Part shown: positions 11,160 to 22,796 of the stretch, in pieces
Position numbering within the stretch: position 1 is the first letter of the stretch
Layout: each line of letters starts with the position of its first letter
Notes under the pieces: generated by a model
The model's database searches: none
Told to the model about the DNA's origin: nothing
What the model saw: the letters and a program-made list of their open reading frames with translations, nothing else
Translations under genes and position numbers: made by a program
Origin: Diphasiastrum complanatum
Taxonomy: Eukaryota > Streptophyta > Lycopodiopsida > Lycopodiales > Lycopodiaceae
Reading direction: 5' to 3'
NCBI GenBank assembly: GCA_029204225.1
Contig: CM055094.1
Coordinates: forward strand, 64,487,088-64,551,087
DNA: 64,000 bases

Positions 11160-11614
11160 AGGGTGCTATTGCTAAGAACACTCCTCATTCTTTCAACTAC
11201 ATACTTGGTTCAATTATTTTCCCATGAGGAAGGGGGAATTTTATTTGATTGAGTTCATCATCTCTGAGTTTGGTATTTCTAGAAACTCAATAGTTGGTCT
11301 AAACAGTACAAATACATGGAAGCTAACGTGGACATATGTTTGTGCATGTGACCTATGTTTATTCACACGCGTCGACTTCTTGTTTGATGTCAACTAACTA
11401 ATCAAATACTACAATGCAATTGCATATGTGAGAAATCTGATTAATATAACAATAAGTTGTAATTCATCGTATTGTCTCACTTATTCATTTGGTGGTTGCT
11501 TGTTATCATTTGCTGCATCATTACGCGACAAATCCGCCAAACCAAATGAGTTTATCTCTAATTCTACCAAAATATCTCCTATAGCTTCATTATTAATAAG
11601 TCGATCTTCATAAG
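11160..11614. other. No recognisable gene
   Basis: This is AT-rich sequence between OBERON copy C and the CACTA relic. It has short ORFs only and no repeat structure that I can see. Confidence 0.5.
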
Positions 11615-12400
11615 CTAATGGCGATGGCGACAATGAGGGGGGAGATCGAGAAGGTGTTTCGTCAATTCATGTGATGATGATGCATCATCGCTCATGATCA
11701 ATATCATCATTAGTTTGTGAAGCATGCACATGTTCCTTTGAAAATGGGTCATCGAGTCCATCACGATCTTGTTCATGCACATCATTTGGCAGCGCCATGT
11801 CTTCCATGACAACTCTATCTTCAAAAATTCTTTTGCTTTGAGGAGCAACTTGAATCGCATACCACCATCTGGGATCTGAACGATCGGGGTGAAAGACACT
11901 TGTAATTGATCGATGTTTCCATAAACATTGACTCGTAATTAGTATCTATAGCTATGTTACAATTGCTTTGGTATACACACAATATACATTGACTTGATCG
12001 GTTTGTCTATGAGCCTTGGCCTCTTTGTATCTCAAAATCCACCTTTGCATTTCTTCGCTATTAAGAATGCAAAACTTATTCACCTTCTCATTGAAGGACT
12101 CACCCATTTTCATGATTGCTCATTTTCTCTGAGGAACCTCCCCCACAACATGCTCATCATCCTTATTAATCAAAGACGACGAATAGAAGGATCGCTATGA
12201 GCAAGGAATTTCGTGATATAAACCATGGACTCTTGCACTAACCATCCTTCCGCCATGCTACCCTCAGGCTTTGCTCTTTGTCTTACGAAGCCTTTTAATG
12301 TTTTCATGAATTTTTCCACAACTACACATATCGGCGTTATGCCAACAACGCTGCCATGCAACACTGCCACGCGAACCCGATAGTTAGCCAAAATTTTGAC
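11615..12400 (-). pseudogene. CACTA tnp2-type transposase C-terminus (DUF4218 then DUF4216)
   Basis: The minus strand from 12,391 reads EKFMKTLKGFVRQRAKPEGS and then MAEGWLVQESMVYITKFL. This is the hallmark of DUF4218 in plant CACTA transposase genes (family form: R-MKTLKGYV-N-A-PEGSIAEGY). After one frameshift near 12,185 and a TGA near 12,120 the frame continues through ILNSEEMQRWILRYKEAKAH. A likely intron follows, then VFHPDRSDPRWWYAIQ with an acidic tail, as in DUF4216. The catalytic core upstream is missing. This is the best preserved CACTA coding relic in the window and the reference for the shorter tails at 0.5, 4.3, 13.6 and 47.7 kb. Confidence 0.8.
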
Positions 12401-12404
12401 GGTT

Positions 12405-12725
12405 TTCTTTTGCGAGGCACTGCCACGCGTGGCACATCATAAATTTTCCAGGGACCCTGTCGATGAAATCTAGGATGGAGGTGGGGTCTGGCAGAAAATT
12501 TTTAATTGCACGTGGCAGTGCCAAATGAGCGACAACATGTGTCGGCGTGGCAGAGCCATGCATGGAAGTGTCACATACGGCTATTATTTAACCACTTGTC
12601 ATGTGACATGTAATTCTGAAGATTTGCCACGCGTGGCAAATCTTCAGAGAAAATTCCAAAGAGTTTGCTTTTTTTATTGCCACGCGTTGCAAAATTTGCC
12701 AAAAATTTTGCCACGCGTGGCAATA
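12405..12725. repeat. Cluster of palindromic TGCCACGCGTGGCA sites
   Basis: The perfect palindrome TGCCACGCGTGGCA or close variants occur at about 12,420, 12,626, 12,678 and 12,708, with half-sites between them. The cluster lies immediately beyond the 5' side of the CACTA coding relic. Arrays of short repeats near the ends of CACTA elements serve as transposase-binding sites in the family, so a subterminal region is a reasonable reading. No CACTA terminus was located. Confidence 0.6.
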
Positions 12726-12943
12726 TAACACACTTTGGAGATTTGCTTTGTAAATGAGATTTTTTTTTGAGGTTTTGAATAAGTGCACACTAATAATAAA
12801 ATGTGAACAAAAAATCAAAGGACCCAGTTATGTCAAATTACTATGCTATGACGAATTGGAATTATTCCCAGTTGAATACAACCTGCTTTCTTATGCATTT
12901 ATGGACGTTCTGAGAAAATTCCATAATCAAAATTTTTCATTAA

Positions 12944-13075
12944 CCTCAATATGGTATTAATAGGTAAAAATATAAGTGAGAGCTAATTTGCACTTGAAAG
13001 GATACTAAGTACCTTGCAATTGAGAGCCATGTGGTAGCTTGTTAAGCTAATTTGTTGATAAAAAAATTGCAATGT
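12944..13075. repeat. Inverted partner of 26,388-26,520
   Basis: About 130 bases, containing CTTGAAAGGAT, CCTTGCAATTGAGAGCCATG and AGCTTGTTAAGCTAATTTG, occur as a reverse complement at 26,388-26,520. The copy at 26.4 kb adjoins a transposase-like fragment. The pair shows that CACTA-related DNA is scattered in both orientations. Confidence 0.8.
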
Positions 13076-13397
13076 TATACACATTTGTGTGTTTGCAAAG
13101 ATGAATGAATAATCGAACATTGTGGCAAAGTGTATTATCTGTCATATAATTTTCACAAATATTACCACAAAGAAGATGCTTTTAGATTATAATATATAAA
13201 TAATCAACGTTTTACATTTTCTAATTGTTCACTTAATTAGTTCACACATCTATTGATATTTATAAGTTTTTCCAATTCTAAGTGATTGCGAGATGCATTT
13301 GAAATGAAACCATAGAAATGCAACACCGTAGAAAGATGTAATAATTTTAATTTGAAAATAATATATATTGGCCACAACGTATCATTTTATGACAAAA

Positions 13398-13745
13398 TTA
13401 TTTGTGACATGTACATACTTTATTCATCATGACAAGATTCAAATTCATCAGCCAATACATCTTGCAACTCATCTCCGTTGAGATGATTTGCATCATCACT
13501 ATCGAAATCAAAACCTCTTTCAATATTGTCCTCATGCAAAGAATCATTGTTGTCCTCTTCATCATCTGAGTCGTCGGAATCATGAGAATCAATTCGTGTA
13601 CTTGTCTTGTCCTAATTTAGATATTCCATTTCATTCTCAATATATGCATTTCGAATACATGTCTTGAGCATGGCTTCATTTGAACAACATACCACCATTT
13701 TTTGTTTAGTCAATCTGGTTGAAGAAATACCTGCACATTTAGCAA
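13398..13745 (-). pseudogene. CACTA transposase tail, extended acidic end
   Basis: The minus strand carries the DUF4216-like end seen in units 1 and 2. It continues through an acidic run (DSDDSDDEEDNN, then ADENHLSGDELQNVLADE) to a stop near 13,425, giving a longer C-terminus than in the tandem units. The same extended end is present on the plus strand at 47.6-47.9 kb. The NWWYVVQ part is weakly preserved here. It is a fragment without an upstream core. Confidence 0.6.
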
Positions 13746-14905
13746 TGTCAGGATTAGAGATTTGTTATGATCATATTTTAATTCACAATAAATAGTTGTA
13801 ATGAAAAAGTAATGTAGATGATTAATATAACATTGGTCACAACTGACAAAAAGACAAAATGTGAAATTTATGCACACCTATTCACAATGACAAGGCAACA
13901 CCAATGTGTCTGAAAAGTCCATGCTTAATGTCTTGGTTGAACTGATAGCAAAAAATCCACTACGACCTTTTTTTACAGTTGCATTTGATCCTCTATAGTT
14001 GAGATAAAGCTATGGATGTGGATGTCGGGAGGTTTGTAGAGGACTGATGAAATGTCGTACAAGCCTGTGGATTATTGTAGGACACAAATGAGTTGGAAGA
14101 GGTTGCCCAGAAACCCTACTAGGGAAGCCATAGCCATTTTCCAAGGGAGAGAAAAATGGAGGTCCCGCAATCCCATAAGCACACCCATCGCACGGCTGGA
14201 GCCATTGTCCAAAAAGTGGTTTAGTGCATTGAGGGATTAGTGCTCAACACATGATATGATCTAGGATGGCAAATGATTTATAGGACTTTTAGGATGATAA
14301 GGCAGAACCTTTGGATCCATAGGAATTTGAGTTGGTTCTTCTTTAGCTTGTTACTCTAGAGCCTCTTAGTTTTCCATATTTTTCACTAAGGTTAATTCAT
14401 TGTTTATCCTTCAAAATATCTTTGCTAGTCAAATAATGTACAAGCATCTTGGAATGTAAACTAGAAATGTCGTATAGAACGATATCTCCATGTAGTTCCA
14501 AGATTTGAGTGTTAGGCTAAATTTGTTGATAAGTTTGTTGATGCTACTATAACACTATGCGAGAACAAAATGGATGGGGTATGATGATGCAACTTCTGAC
14601 AATGACAAGAAGAATTATAAAGATTTACAACATTTACATGTTGCTCATACATGTCATTGTTCTCATGTGCAATTTTCATGCAATCCACAGGAGTCATTTT
14701 CAAGAGTTGTGAAGACCTATAACACACGTGGTGCTCATAAATCTCATTGTTCTCATCTGCAAGTTTCATGCAATCAATAGGATTGTCATTGAATCTCCAA
14801 ACTAAGCAAGCTCAAGAATGCGTGGGCAACTAAATGTAATTATAAGTTGCTTTTGTCCTGTCATACATGATGAGATATGAAGATCCAATATTGACTTAAC
14901 GGCTC

Positions 14906-15549
<644 letters not shown>

Positions 15550-15659
15550 TGCATTTGTGTGTGACTTCAAGGAGTCAAATTGTTTTCAATGCTCATATGA
15601 ATGATGGTTTCATGGAGGCCTGCATTGGTAGTTTTATTTTTGGGGCTTGCAACAACATC

Positions 15660-16120
15660 AACAATTATTCTTGCAAAAGCTCGGCCTTTTCATTGTGATG
15701 AGTTGTCATCTGCCGTGAAAAGAAATCAAGAAAATTTAACTTGGCAAGAAATATACACACTGCACATCAAATATCAATAAAATAAGTGAACGTGCTAATT
15801 ATCTTAGTATTAGCAATCACTCTTGTGAATGATGGCTACTGTAAATCCAAAGTGAATGTAATCAAACAGAGAAACGGAAAGTAGACATGCTGGGTAGTAA
15901 CATACACCGTATGCAAAAAGTAAAATTGTTGTGTAGCTTTTTCTGTATCATTAATATCATTCACCAAATTCCAACTTCAAACACAACATCTACCCAAGCT
16001 AAAATTTCTTACTACCATTCGAAAGTTTGCATTCAAACGAGCATGGCCCAAATTTGCTAGCTAGCACATTTCAAATCCATTCATGTAAAGCAGTCTTACA
16101 TAGTTTTACATTGTATATGT
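15660..16120. repeat. Dispersed duplicate of 22,432-22,796
   Basis: The phrases ATTCTTGCAAAAGCTCG, AAATTTAACTTGGCAAGAAAT, TAGTATTAGCAATCACTCTTG and GCCCAAATTTGCTAGCTAGCAC all recur in the same order and orientation at 22.4-22.8 kb. The 15.7-kb copy has an extra stretch of about 100 bases near 15,830-15,940. The right-hand copy stops exactly where a copia RT fragment begins. Confidence 0.8.
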
Positions 16121-16143
16121 TACTGAAAATTAGGCCTCCATGC

Positions 16144-16883
16144 CTAGCCAGCAGAAACAACTAATAAGACATGGCCTGTATTCTCCAACAGAATTCGTTG
16201 TGGTATCAACAGTTGCCTTGTCCATATTGATAAACTTATAGGTGGTTGTATGCGCACTTCACTTGTCCATATTGATAAACTTATAGGTGGTTGTATTCGA
16301 ACTTCACTCCAGACACCACTTCCAATATGATACGCCATCAATATCGTCTCAATTAAATAACTTGCCATGCCATAAACCATGACATACATAACGTTGCCGC
16401 ATAGGACTGTTTGATCCATGAGGTCAGAAGGGTGTCGAGGTAAGTTTCTAGTTTCATTCCAGCATCTCGAGATTGAGTCGTACACAAGCATCCTACCGAC
16501 ACAATCGCATCTCATGAATATCTCGTGTTGTTACCACAATTACCTTGTATGCCTTGGTGAGTTTGTCCACCAATCTTCGTATGCGACCGACGTGGGTAGC
16601 TGGTGCCACAAGGAGGATCGGTAGTTGTCTCCAACACTTCAACAAGGGGTTACACACACTAAATCGTTCATGTTGATGCTGATCTCTCTGATTTGAGGCA
16701 ATCAAAAGTAGCCTCCATCCGGAGCATAAACCTTATGACGGATGCCTCCGTTGGAAGTATCCAAATGCTCCTTGAGGAACTGGAGGTCGATATTGTTGCA
16801 AGCACCTCTTTTGGACTCGTAATGCAATAACATGCAGGGCATGCCGATCCATATCTGAAAATACCCGGGAATTTGGTTTTCAA
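16144..16883 (-). pseudogene. F-box/kelch-type protein fragment
   Basis: Two overlapping minus-strand frames give the C-terminal half of a plant F-box protein. One reads LLLIASNQRDQ, then FSVCNPLLKCWRQLP, and a later one reads GRMLVYDSISRCWNETRN followed by a GNVMYVMVYG stretch. The phrase style (content displayed, then CNPL-KCWR-LP, then VYDS-S--W) matches F-box kelch proteins that act as substrate adaptors of SCF ubiquitin ligases. The frame shifts around 16,500 and an exact 45-bp tandem duplication lies inside it. No F-box itself was seen, so it is a truncated relic. Confidence 0.6.
16217..16306. repeat. 45-bp tandem duplication inside the F-box relic
   Basis: The unit starting CTTGTCCATATTGATAAACT occurs twice head to tail with three or so differences. 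It repeats the 15-residue segment SEVRIQPPISLSIWT in frame. Confidence 0.9.
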
Positions 16884-17027
16884 AAAAAGATCTAAGGCTC
16901 AGTTCGAAGAGGGAGACTCTTGCAATGCTTCAGAAAGCCTTCACAAGATAGCAAGGAGTTCCAACGCTCGCAGACACAGTGGAAGCGAAAGAAGTTTGAA
17001 ACTGGTAAGAATGCCCAAATCAATGGT

Positions 17028-17781
17028 TCAAATATTACTTGAGGCATTTTGTGGTAGACCAACAAACGAAATGGATTGATTGGTTGCAGTTGGCAGAATT
17101 CAATTACAACTCAACACCCCACATGTCGATTGGAATGACACCGTTTTATGCATTGTATGAATGTGAACCTACAAAACCAATTGACATGGAGTTAGCGGAC
17201 GTAACCGTGGCAGCAATAGCAGATGAACTGTAGAACATGCAAAACATCCTTAAGGCGAATCGGGATCATATGCGAGAAGCTCAACAAAAGATGAAATATT
17301 ACACGGACAAACTTTGATCATTTAGAGAATTCCACGAAGGGGATTATGTGTGCTTACGATTACAACCATATCGCCAATCAGTATTAAAGAAAACCAAGAG
17401 CGAGAAGCTATCTCCACGATTTTATGGGCCATATCGAATCCTCAAAAGGGTGGGTGAACTAGCATATGAACTGGATTTACCAACCATAACAAAAATGCAT
17501 AACGTGTTCCATGTCAGCCTGTTGAAGAAACATATCGCAAAAAATGTTCAAACAGTGGTTGAACTACCACCAATCAATGAAGAGGAAATTTTGGAAGTAG
17601 AACCAGAGGCCGTGGTGGGTTACCGAGATAAAGAGTTACGAAATGAGAAACGAATACAGCAATACCTGATCAAATGGAAAGGGTTACCTCCGTAAGACAA
17701 CACGTGGGAAGATCATTCCTACCTAAAGAGATGGCCTACAATTTTGGAGTCAGCCAGAGGTCTTATGGAGCACGACACTTG
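17028..17781 (+). pseudogene. Ty3/gypsy chromovirus integrase C-terminus with chromodomain
   Basis: The plus strand reads LQLAEFNYNSTPHMSIGMTP, the end of a gypsy integrase core. It continues through GDYVCLRLQPYRQSVLKK and KLSPRFYGPYRILKRVGELA and the HNVFHVSLLKKH motif, all typical of the integrase C-terminal region. It ends with a chromodomain, RIQQYLIKWKGLPP then NTWEDHSYLKRWPTILE. Stops at about 17,230, 17,317 and 17,694 (within the chromodomain, at a Trp or Glu position) make it a pseudogene. Chromodomain gypsy elements use this domain to target chromatin. The polypurine tract and LTR follow directly, so this is the 3' end of a truncated element. Confidence 0.9.
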
Positions 17782-17826
17782 ACGAAAAACTACGTGGTTT
17801 TCATTTTTGAGGGTAAAAATGCTTAA

Positions 17827-18370
17827 AGTAGGGGGAGTGTCATGTGTTGTATGTAATGGGCCCATGAGCTTATTAATGAATTACCAAAATAGCCATGGAA
17901 ATAAACTAGACTAGAATTAGTCATTGGAATTGTTAATAAAAAGGCGCAAACAACCACGCCACATTTGTATTGGCGGGAATTATAATAATGGTTGTAAGGC
18001 CCAAATATTAACTAGAGGCACCAAAGACCCACTATAAGTAGAGGAGGTCATGCTAATTTGCAGACTATTCTACTTTTATGATTTTTGAATTTTTGGTGAT
18101 CTTGAAGCTTCTCTTTGAGGGCTTTCTTGATAGTGTTGATGGTTCATGTGCCTACAATCACATGAGAGCTATGATCATGCTCTAGTTTTAGGCCTAATCT
18201 TATGAATGATCAATAATAATGAATAATGAATTCTATCTTTATCCATTTTGGTGAAGTTTGGCTAGATTTAGTTAGTTTCTTGAATTTTGACTAGTTTCTT
18301 GATATTCATACATTGTCATGATATTTTGATGTTTAATGAATGGAATAGATGTATGAATGCTAAGATTGGC
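17827..18370 (+). repeat. Polypurine tract and 3' LTR of the gypsy chromovirus relic
   Basis: AGTAGGGGGAG (17,827-17,837) is a polypurine tract directly followed by TGTCATGTG, the expected TG start of an LTR at 17,838. A TATA-like ACTATAAGTAG lies at about 18,030. The right end could not be fixed because no second LTR is present; about 18,370 is a guess. No target duplication can be tested. Confidence 0.7.
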
Positions 18371-19000
18371 ACATGACATCTTGTTTGCAAAACAATTCAA
18401 ATTCCTTACTGACACACTCTCCTCAATTATTTGTTCTCATTGCCAGTGTACTTGTCTCTTTTTTTATTTGCATGCAGTCACATATTCTTTAAAAATAGAC
18501 GAAGCCTCTTATTTGAGTTTTATAGCCTTAACTACAGTATAGCGAGAATAATCATCAATAATCGTTATAAAGTATTTCATTGACCCTATGGATAATACTT
18601 CAATGGGTCCACAGAGATCACTATGAACAAGCTCAAGCACTTTCTTGCTAAAATGCTCACTAGATTTAGCAAATGGTTTATTGTTCATTTTTCCTTTAAG
18701 ATAGACTTCGCATTGTTTGCATATAAACACTTTCCTTTCATTCCATCCTTCTAGATTGATTCCTTTTGACACTATTCCTTCCACGTACTGAAGGCAAGAG
18801 TGATGAAATCCATATTGATGCGTCCCGAAAAGGCTCTCTCATGAATACCCATTGCAGTAAGTAGAGGCTTCACAAGAGTCATCCACTGAGTGACCATGCT
18901 TGTGCTAGGAAGAATCATGATGTCCGTTGCAGATGGGACATTACGATGGATAGTATAGCGCGGAGACTGGGAAGTATCGGTAGAAGACATGATGATCAGA
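18357..19000 (-). pseudogene. Ty1/copia GAG-pre-integrase/integrase fragment
   Basis: The minus strand from 18,784 reads through a Cys-containing VFICKQCEVYLKGKMNNKPF stretch and VLELVHSDLCGPIEVLSIGS to KYFITIIDDYSRYTVV. This is the zinc-binding region and first catalytic Asp of a copia integrase. It continues in a degraded form (KSEASSIFKEYV) to about 18,360, where the second Asp would be expected but is not readable. Upstream, 18,772-18,990 is open but not clearly assignable. It is a truncated relic, opposite to the gypsy relic beside it. Confidence 0.8.
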
Positions 19001-19169
19001 AAGGAATTATAACATGTGAAAGTGTATCAGAAGACAATGCAGGAAATTTGGAAGGCTTTGGTCACAAGAAAAATTTGCAAGAGCTTCGCTAGCACAAGTG
19101 AGGAATGAATCGAATTCAGCCAACTTATAGGTGAATTTGGTGGGTCCATTACACTGAATAGTAGTTGGG

Positions 19170-19600
19170 CTAATCAGTTCTGAACAAAAATTTGCAGGCA
19201 GGTACAGTACTGTAAAAATAGGCTATAAAAATCTCGACGAAGGTTTCTAGGGATCTAAACCTATCAGGCGAACGTTTTCCAGGGCTGTCAAAGGATGAAC
19301 CTTCGCCCAGGAGGGTCCTTCGCCCAGGTACTGTCATAAATGTTTTTTTTTCATAATCTGAACCTATGGACAACCTAATTTTGACATTTTAAGATCATCA
19401 GCAGGTCGGCGAAGGTTCATAATGATGTTATGATGCTTGGCGAAGTTTTCCAAAATGGCATATCACGGAACATTCCCTTGACTCAAAAATTAAATTTTCT
19501 CTTGTCAGAAACCTTCGTCCACCTCAATTTAGATAAATCAATTGTGGATGTACAGTCTGAGATCTCAGCGAAGGTTTCTGATACTGTATTGGCCAAATCT
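19170..19600. repeat. Region with repeated CGAAGGTTT/AACCTTCGCC words
   Basis: The word CGAAGGTT or its complement AACCTTCG, usually as GGCGAAGGTTT, occurs repeatedly (about 19,235, 19,295, 19,320, 19,405, 19,500, 19,565). The same words recur in the leader of the gypsy element at 24,560-25,300. It may be the leader of a related element. No ORF is supported. Confidence 0.6.
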
Positions 19601-20300
19601 GCCCAAAACAATGGTTTTCTTAGGCATTTTCCATAAAAATACTGTGCTTCTTTTTCTTTATGGTGATGACTTCCTGACTTTTGCTCATCAGTCTTTTCTT
19701 AATTTTATTTTTTTTAGCTGTCTTTTTCCAAAAAAAAGTCAGCAAATTAATTACTGAAAACAAAAAATTAAAAACAAATAAAATGAAAAAATATATTGAG
19801 ATCAGGCTTGCTGAACTGGCGGAGCAGGCTGCCAAAACTTGCGTAATCGGCTGCCATTTACTGGAGTATCAAAACGTTTTCCATCCAAGTGCTCGAGAAT
19901 TACTCCGCCATAGTTCAGGATTGTTGATTGAGACGGCCCTCAGGATTGGAAGCGGTATTCCTCAATCATTCACGTAGGGGCAGTGTGGGCCCTTTCCCTG
20001 TAGGGCTTTCTGGCGAGACCAATCCCTCGTCAAGAAGTTCCCCTACTACACTTACATTTTTTGGGTTGTCCATGTCTTGAATTTTTACAGTTTCAGTGGT
20101 TTTACTCTTTAGGACCCTTGGATATTTTAGGGCTTTCAAATGTCTTGAATTTTTACATTTTTTATGCTTTTCATTTTTTTGATACATGAATTTCTACGTT
20201 TTTAGGCTTTTAATATTATAGTTCCTAGCATTTTTTTAGGACTTTCAATGTCTTTAATCAGTCTCATTTTTTGGGCTTTTCATCTCCCAAGTTCCAACTT
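19601..20300. other. AT-rich sequence, no assigned gene
   Basis: An ORF at 19,681-19,977 (plus) is largely low complexity. Sequence at 20,050-20,290 repeats the phrase TTTTTAGG(G/A)CTTTC at irregular spacing. No family was recognised. Confidence 0.4.
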
Positions 20301-20304
20301 TTCA

Positions 20305-20941
20305 AAAACAAATTCTAGTGTATGTTGATCTAATTGTGTACAATACCTAGTGTCGGATAATTCTAACATGTTTTTGCTAATGATCATGTACTACAGAGAT
20401 GACTGATCGGTGGTGGTGGTATGCTATGGGACTTGGAGATTACATACTGTTGAAGTGGCATGATGTGATGAAGACAGTAAAACCACGCACTATAGTGTAC
20501 GACTTATTGCAAGGATCATGGCAATGGAGTACAAACATCACATGGCCGGTGGGGATGTTTGACTACCAGCTTGACCATTTTAGTGTTGGAAGTCTCAATT
20601 TAGACATGGAGGCCTCAAGGACGAAACACATTGTGATCAAGTACCACTTGATCAGGGATCTGATTGGGAAGAAGATGCTGCAGACCACCTTCATTGGAAT
20701 GGTTGCTGACATTTTCACAAAGGCCCTAGACAAAGGTCTATCCGAGAGACAGAGGAGCAGTCTTGGAGTCGTCAAGCTATCATGCTTTGAGAGGGGGCTG
20801 AAGAAACATTTTGTTTCTAATGCCAAAGCTTTGCTAGCTTTTAATTATGAATCTTTGACCAAGGCGACACGACACAAAATCAGTCGTGCTCCACGAACAG
20901 CCAAGAAGATCAGCCAAGTACCATGGGATACAGATATTTGA
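20305..20941 (+). pseudogene. Ty1/copia RT/RNase H fragment
   Basis: ILVYVDLIVYN at about 20,310 resembles the copia RT active site with one Asp missing. After an internal collapse the frame from 20,399 ends as a copia RNase H: SRTKHIVIKYHLIRDLIGKK, FIGMVADIFTKALDKGLSER and LGVVKLSCFERG. The stop at 20,941 is followed by LTR-like sequence. The relic at 29,433-30,660 on the minus strand is a sister copy (TKHISIKYHLI, IFTKALDRGL, KLSCFER). Most of RT and the RNase H DSA-type start are deleted here. Confidence 0.8.
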
Positions 20942-21490
20942 TCTGATATCATGACATCATCAGAAGTATTCTAGATCGTGGCTAATATGCCACTCTTGTA
21001 ATTCGCAATTAGTTATAGATGTTTAATCTTTCTAATCTATAAAATACAAGATGCGACACAAAATTGTTCGCAAACTATATACTTTCTATTTTCATGCATA
21101 ATATAGTAAGTCTAATGCTAGTAAGCAAGACAAGAAGAAGACACGAAATATTCAGAATACAGTCCACTTGTGAGCGAGACAATTTTGAGAGGATCAGTAG
21201 ATCCAAAGGTCCGCTAGTAAGCGATACATGATTTATGAGAGAACTGTATTTCTCTCATGCCAATGCATTGTGTGGATCCATCATGCAGTGCTGCTAAAAA
21301 TCAAGAAGATCAATAGGTAATATTGTAGCTGTTATACACATGTCATTCTATACATTGTATGATCTCGAATGAATTTTTGTCTGATATTATTCGTGTGTCT
21401 GATTTAATTGTTTCATTCAATTCCGCATCTTGGTTTGATATTGTTGAATTCTACATTAATCTGTTAACATAGATCAACAGTGTCTGTCTA
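20942..21490 (+). repeat. Probable 3' LTR of the copia relic
   Basis: Sequence following the pol stop matches the reverse complement of 28,960-29,400, which follows the sister pol relic. Shared phrases include CGTGGCTAAT-TGCCACTCTTGTAATTC and the TCTCTCATG-CCAATGCA region. Exact ends are not fixed; a possible right end is near AACATAGATCAACA at about 21,480. Confidence 0.65.
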
Positions 21491-21539
21491 CTCTCTGAAG
21501 GATTATAGGAATGATATAGCTGGCAGTGACCAGCAATCA

Positions 21540-21850
21540 TATCTGAATTCCTGACGAACTGATTTCATTCGCGAATCCTTTCACTTCGTGTTTCGCTTTG
21601 CGATCACTTGGCTATAAGGATAAATCAATTTCAGCGGCTCACTTAGGTTTCGTTTCATTTTGTTTCGTCATGTTTCGTCTCGTTACAAAACTTGATTAAT
21701 ATTGTCGCAAATTCTTTCGCTTCGTTTCGTTTCATTTCGCGATCTCTTTGCTTCTAGCATGAATCAATGTCAGATGTCATTTAAGTTTTGCTTCGCTTCG
21801 TTTCGTTTCATTTCGTTTTCTTCCAGATTTCGTCTTGTTTCGTTTCATTG
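21540..21850 (+). repeat. TTCGTTTCG-rich low-complexity tract
   Basis: Many tandem-like words of TTTCG, CTTCG and TTTCAT (for example CGCTTCGTTTCGTTTCATTT) appear in three blocks separated by GCGATC-containing spacers. The spacing suggests a degenerate repeat of about 120 bases. A similar TTCG-rich insert lies inside the sister copia relic at 29,450-29,700. Confidence 0.6.
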
Positions 21851-22431
21851 TTTTAAAGAGCCTGATTGATCCAACTCGAATAGATATAATTCGAGTGTCG
21901 CAAAAAGTTTTGCAAATCGTTTGTGATTTAATTTTATCAATTTTGTCACCAAAGTTTTGGCTAGAATTTGTATTTTCTGAGTGCATTTATTTTTCGCATC
22001 ATTTTGTTGGCCCATAACCCTTGTTAAGTGTTTTAAGCATGCATTGATTAACTAATGATGCAACCAAAGGACACATACAATAAGTATAATCAAGCATAAA
22101 TATACACAATCCACACAACGGAATATCATACTACTAAAAGGATTTCTTCATTACTCCAAAACAATACTTCAGTGATAATTGTCAGTATATGCAATCTCCA
22201 TACAACATTTGTTCAGTACTCACTAAGAAGTATCTGTAGTCTGCCACGACATCACACAGTTATCTACTAGCTATCATGATTCTAGCACCTATTACTCGCA
22301 TATTTTCAGCCTAAACACAATCAAATTAACTACCTAACTACCAACCGTCTGATATGTCAACTGAACCTGAAACTACTCTCGCCTAACTGTTCTAACAGAA
22401 AAGTTGTTCATTGAGCTATGGACTTAACATA
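21851..22431. other. No recognisable gene
   Basis: AT-rich sequence with short ORFs only. No motif, repeat or terminal structure was seen. Confidence 0.5.
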
Positions 22432-22796
22432 TTCTTGCAAAAGCTCGTCCTTTTCGTTGTGACGAGTTGTCATCTGCCATGAAAAGAAATCAAGAAAATT
22501 TAACTTGGCAAGAAATAAAGAAACTGCACATCACGCCTCATTAAAATAAGTGAACGTGCTAATTATCTTAGTATTAGCAATCACTCTTGTGAATTGTGTA
22601 GCTTATGGACATCAAATTTTTTTGTATTATTTCATTCACCAAACTCCAAACTTCAAACACAACATCTACCCAAGCTAAAATTTCTTACTACCATTTGAAA
22701 GTTTGCAATCAAATGAGTCTGGCCCAAATTTGCTAGCTAGCACGTTTCAAATCCTTTCATGTGAAGCAGTGTTAGATAGTTTTGCATTGTAGATGA
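22432..22796. repeat. Dispersed duplicate of 15,660-16,120
   Basis: This is the same-orientation copy of the 15.7-kb segment. Its right boundary at about 22,796 abuts the truncated copia RT, whose reading frame runs into it, so the junction is a breakpoint. Confidence 0.8.

Larger units (their letters stand above)
12836..14905. repeat. Diverged unit 4, including the longest CACTA tail
   Basis: Sequence from about 12,836 matches the start of the tandem unit. It includes about 600 bases (about 12,970-13,560) missing from units 1-3, then the CACTA tail, the coding-like block at 14,052-14,240 and the distal part shared with unit 3 up to about 14,905. It probably represents an older and less deleted form of the repeat. 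It has no OBERON fragment. Confidence 0.7.

Noticed and set aside
11428-11613. Plus-strand 61-codon ORF beside the CACTA relic
   Set aside because: It has no motif and weak composition; the neighbouring minus strand is the real coding relic.
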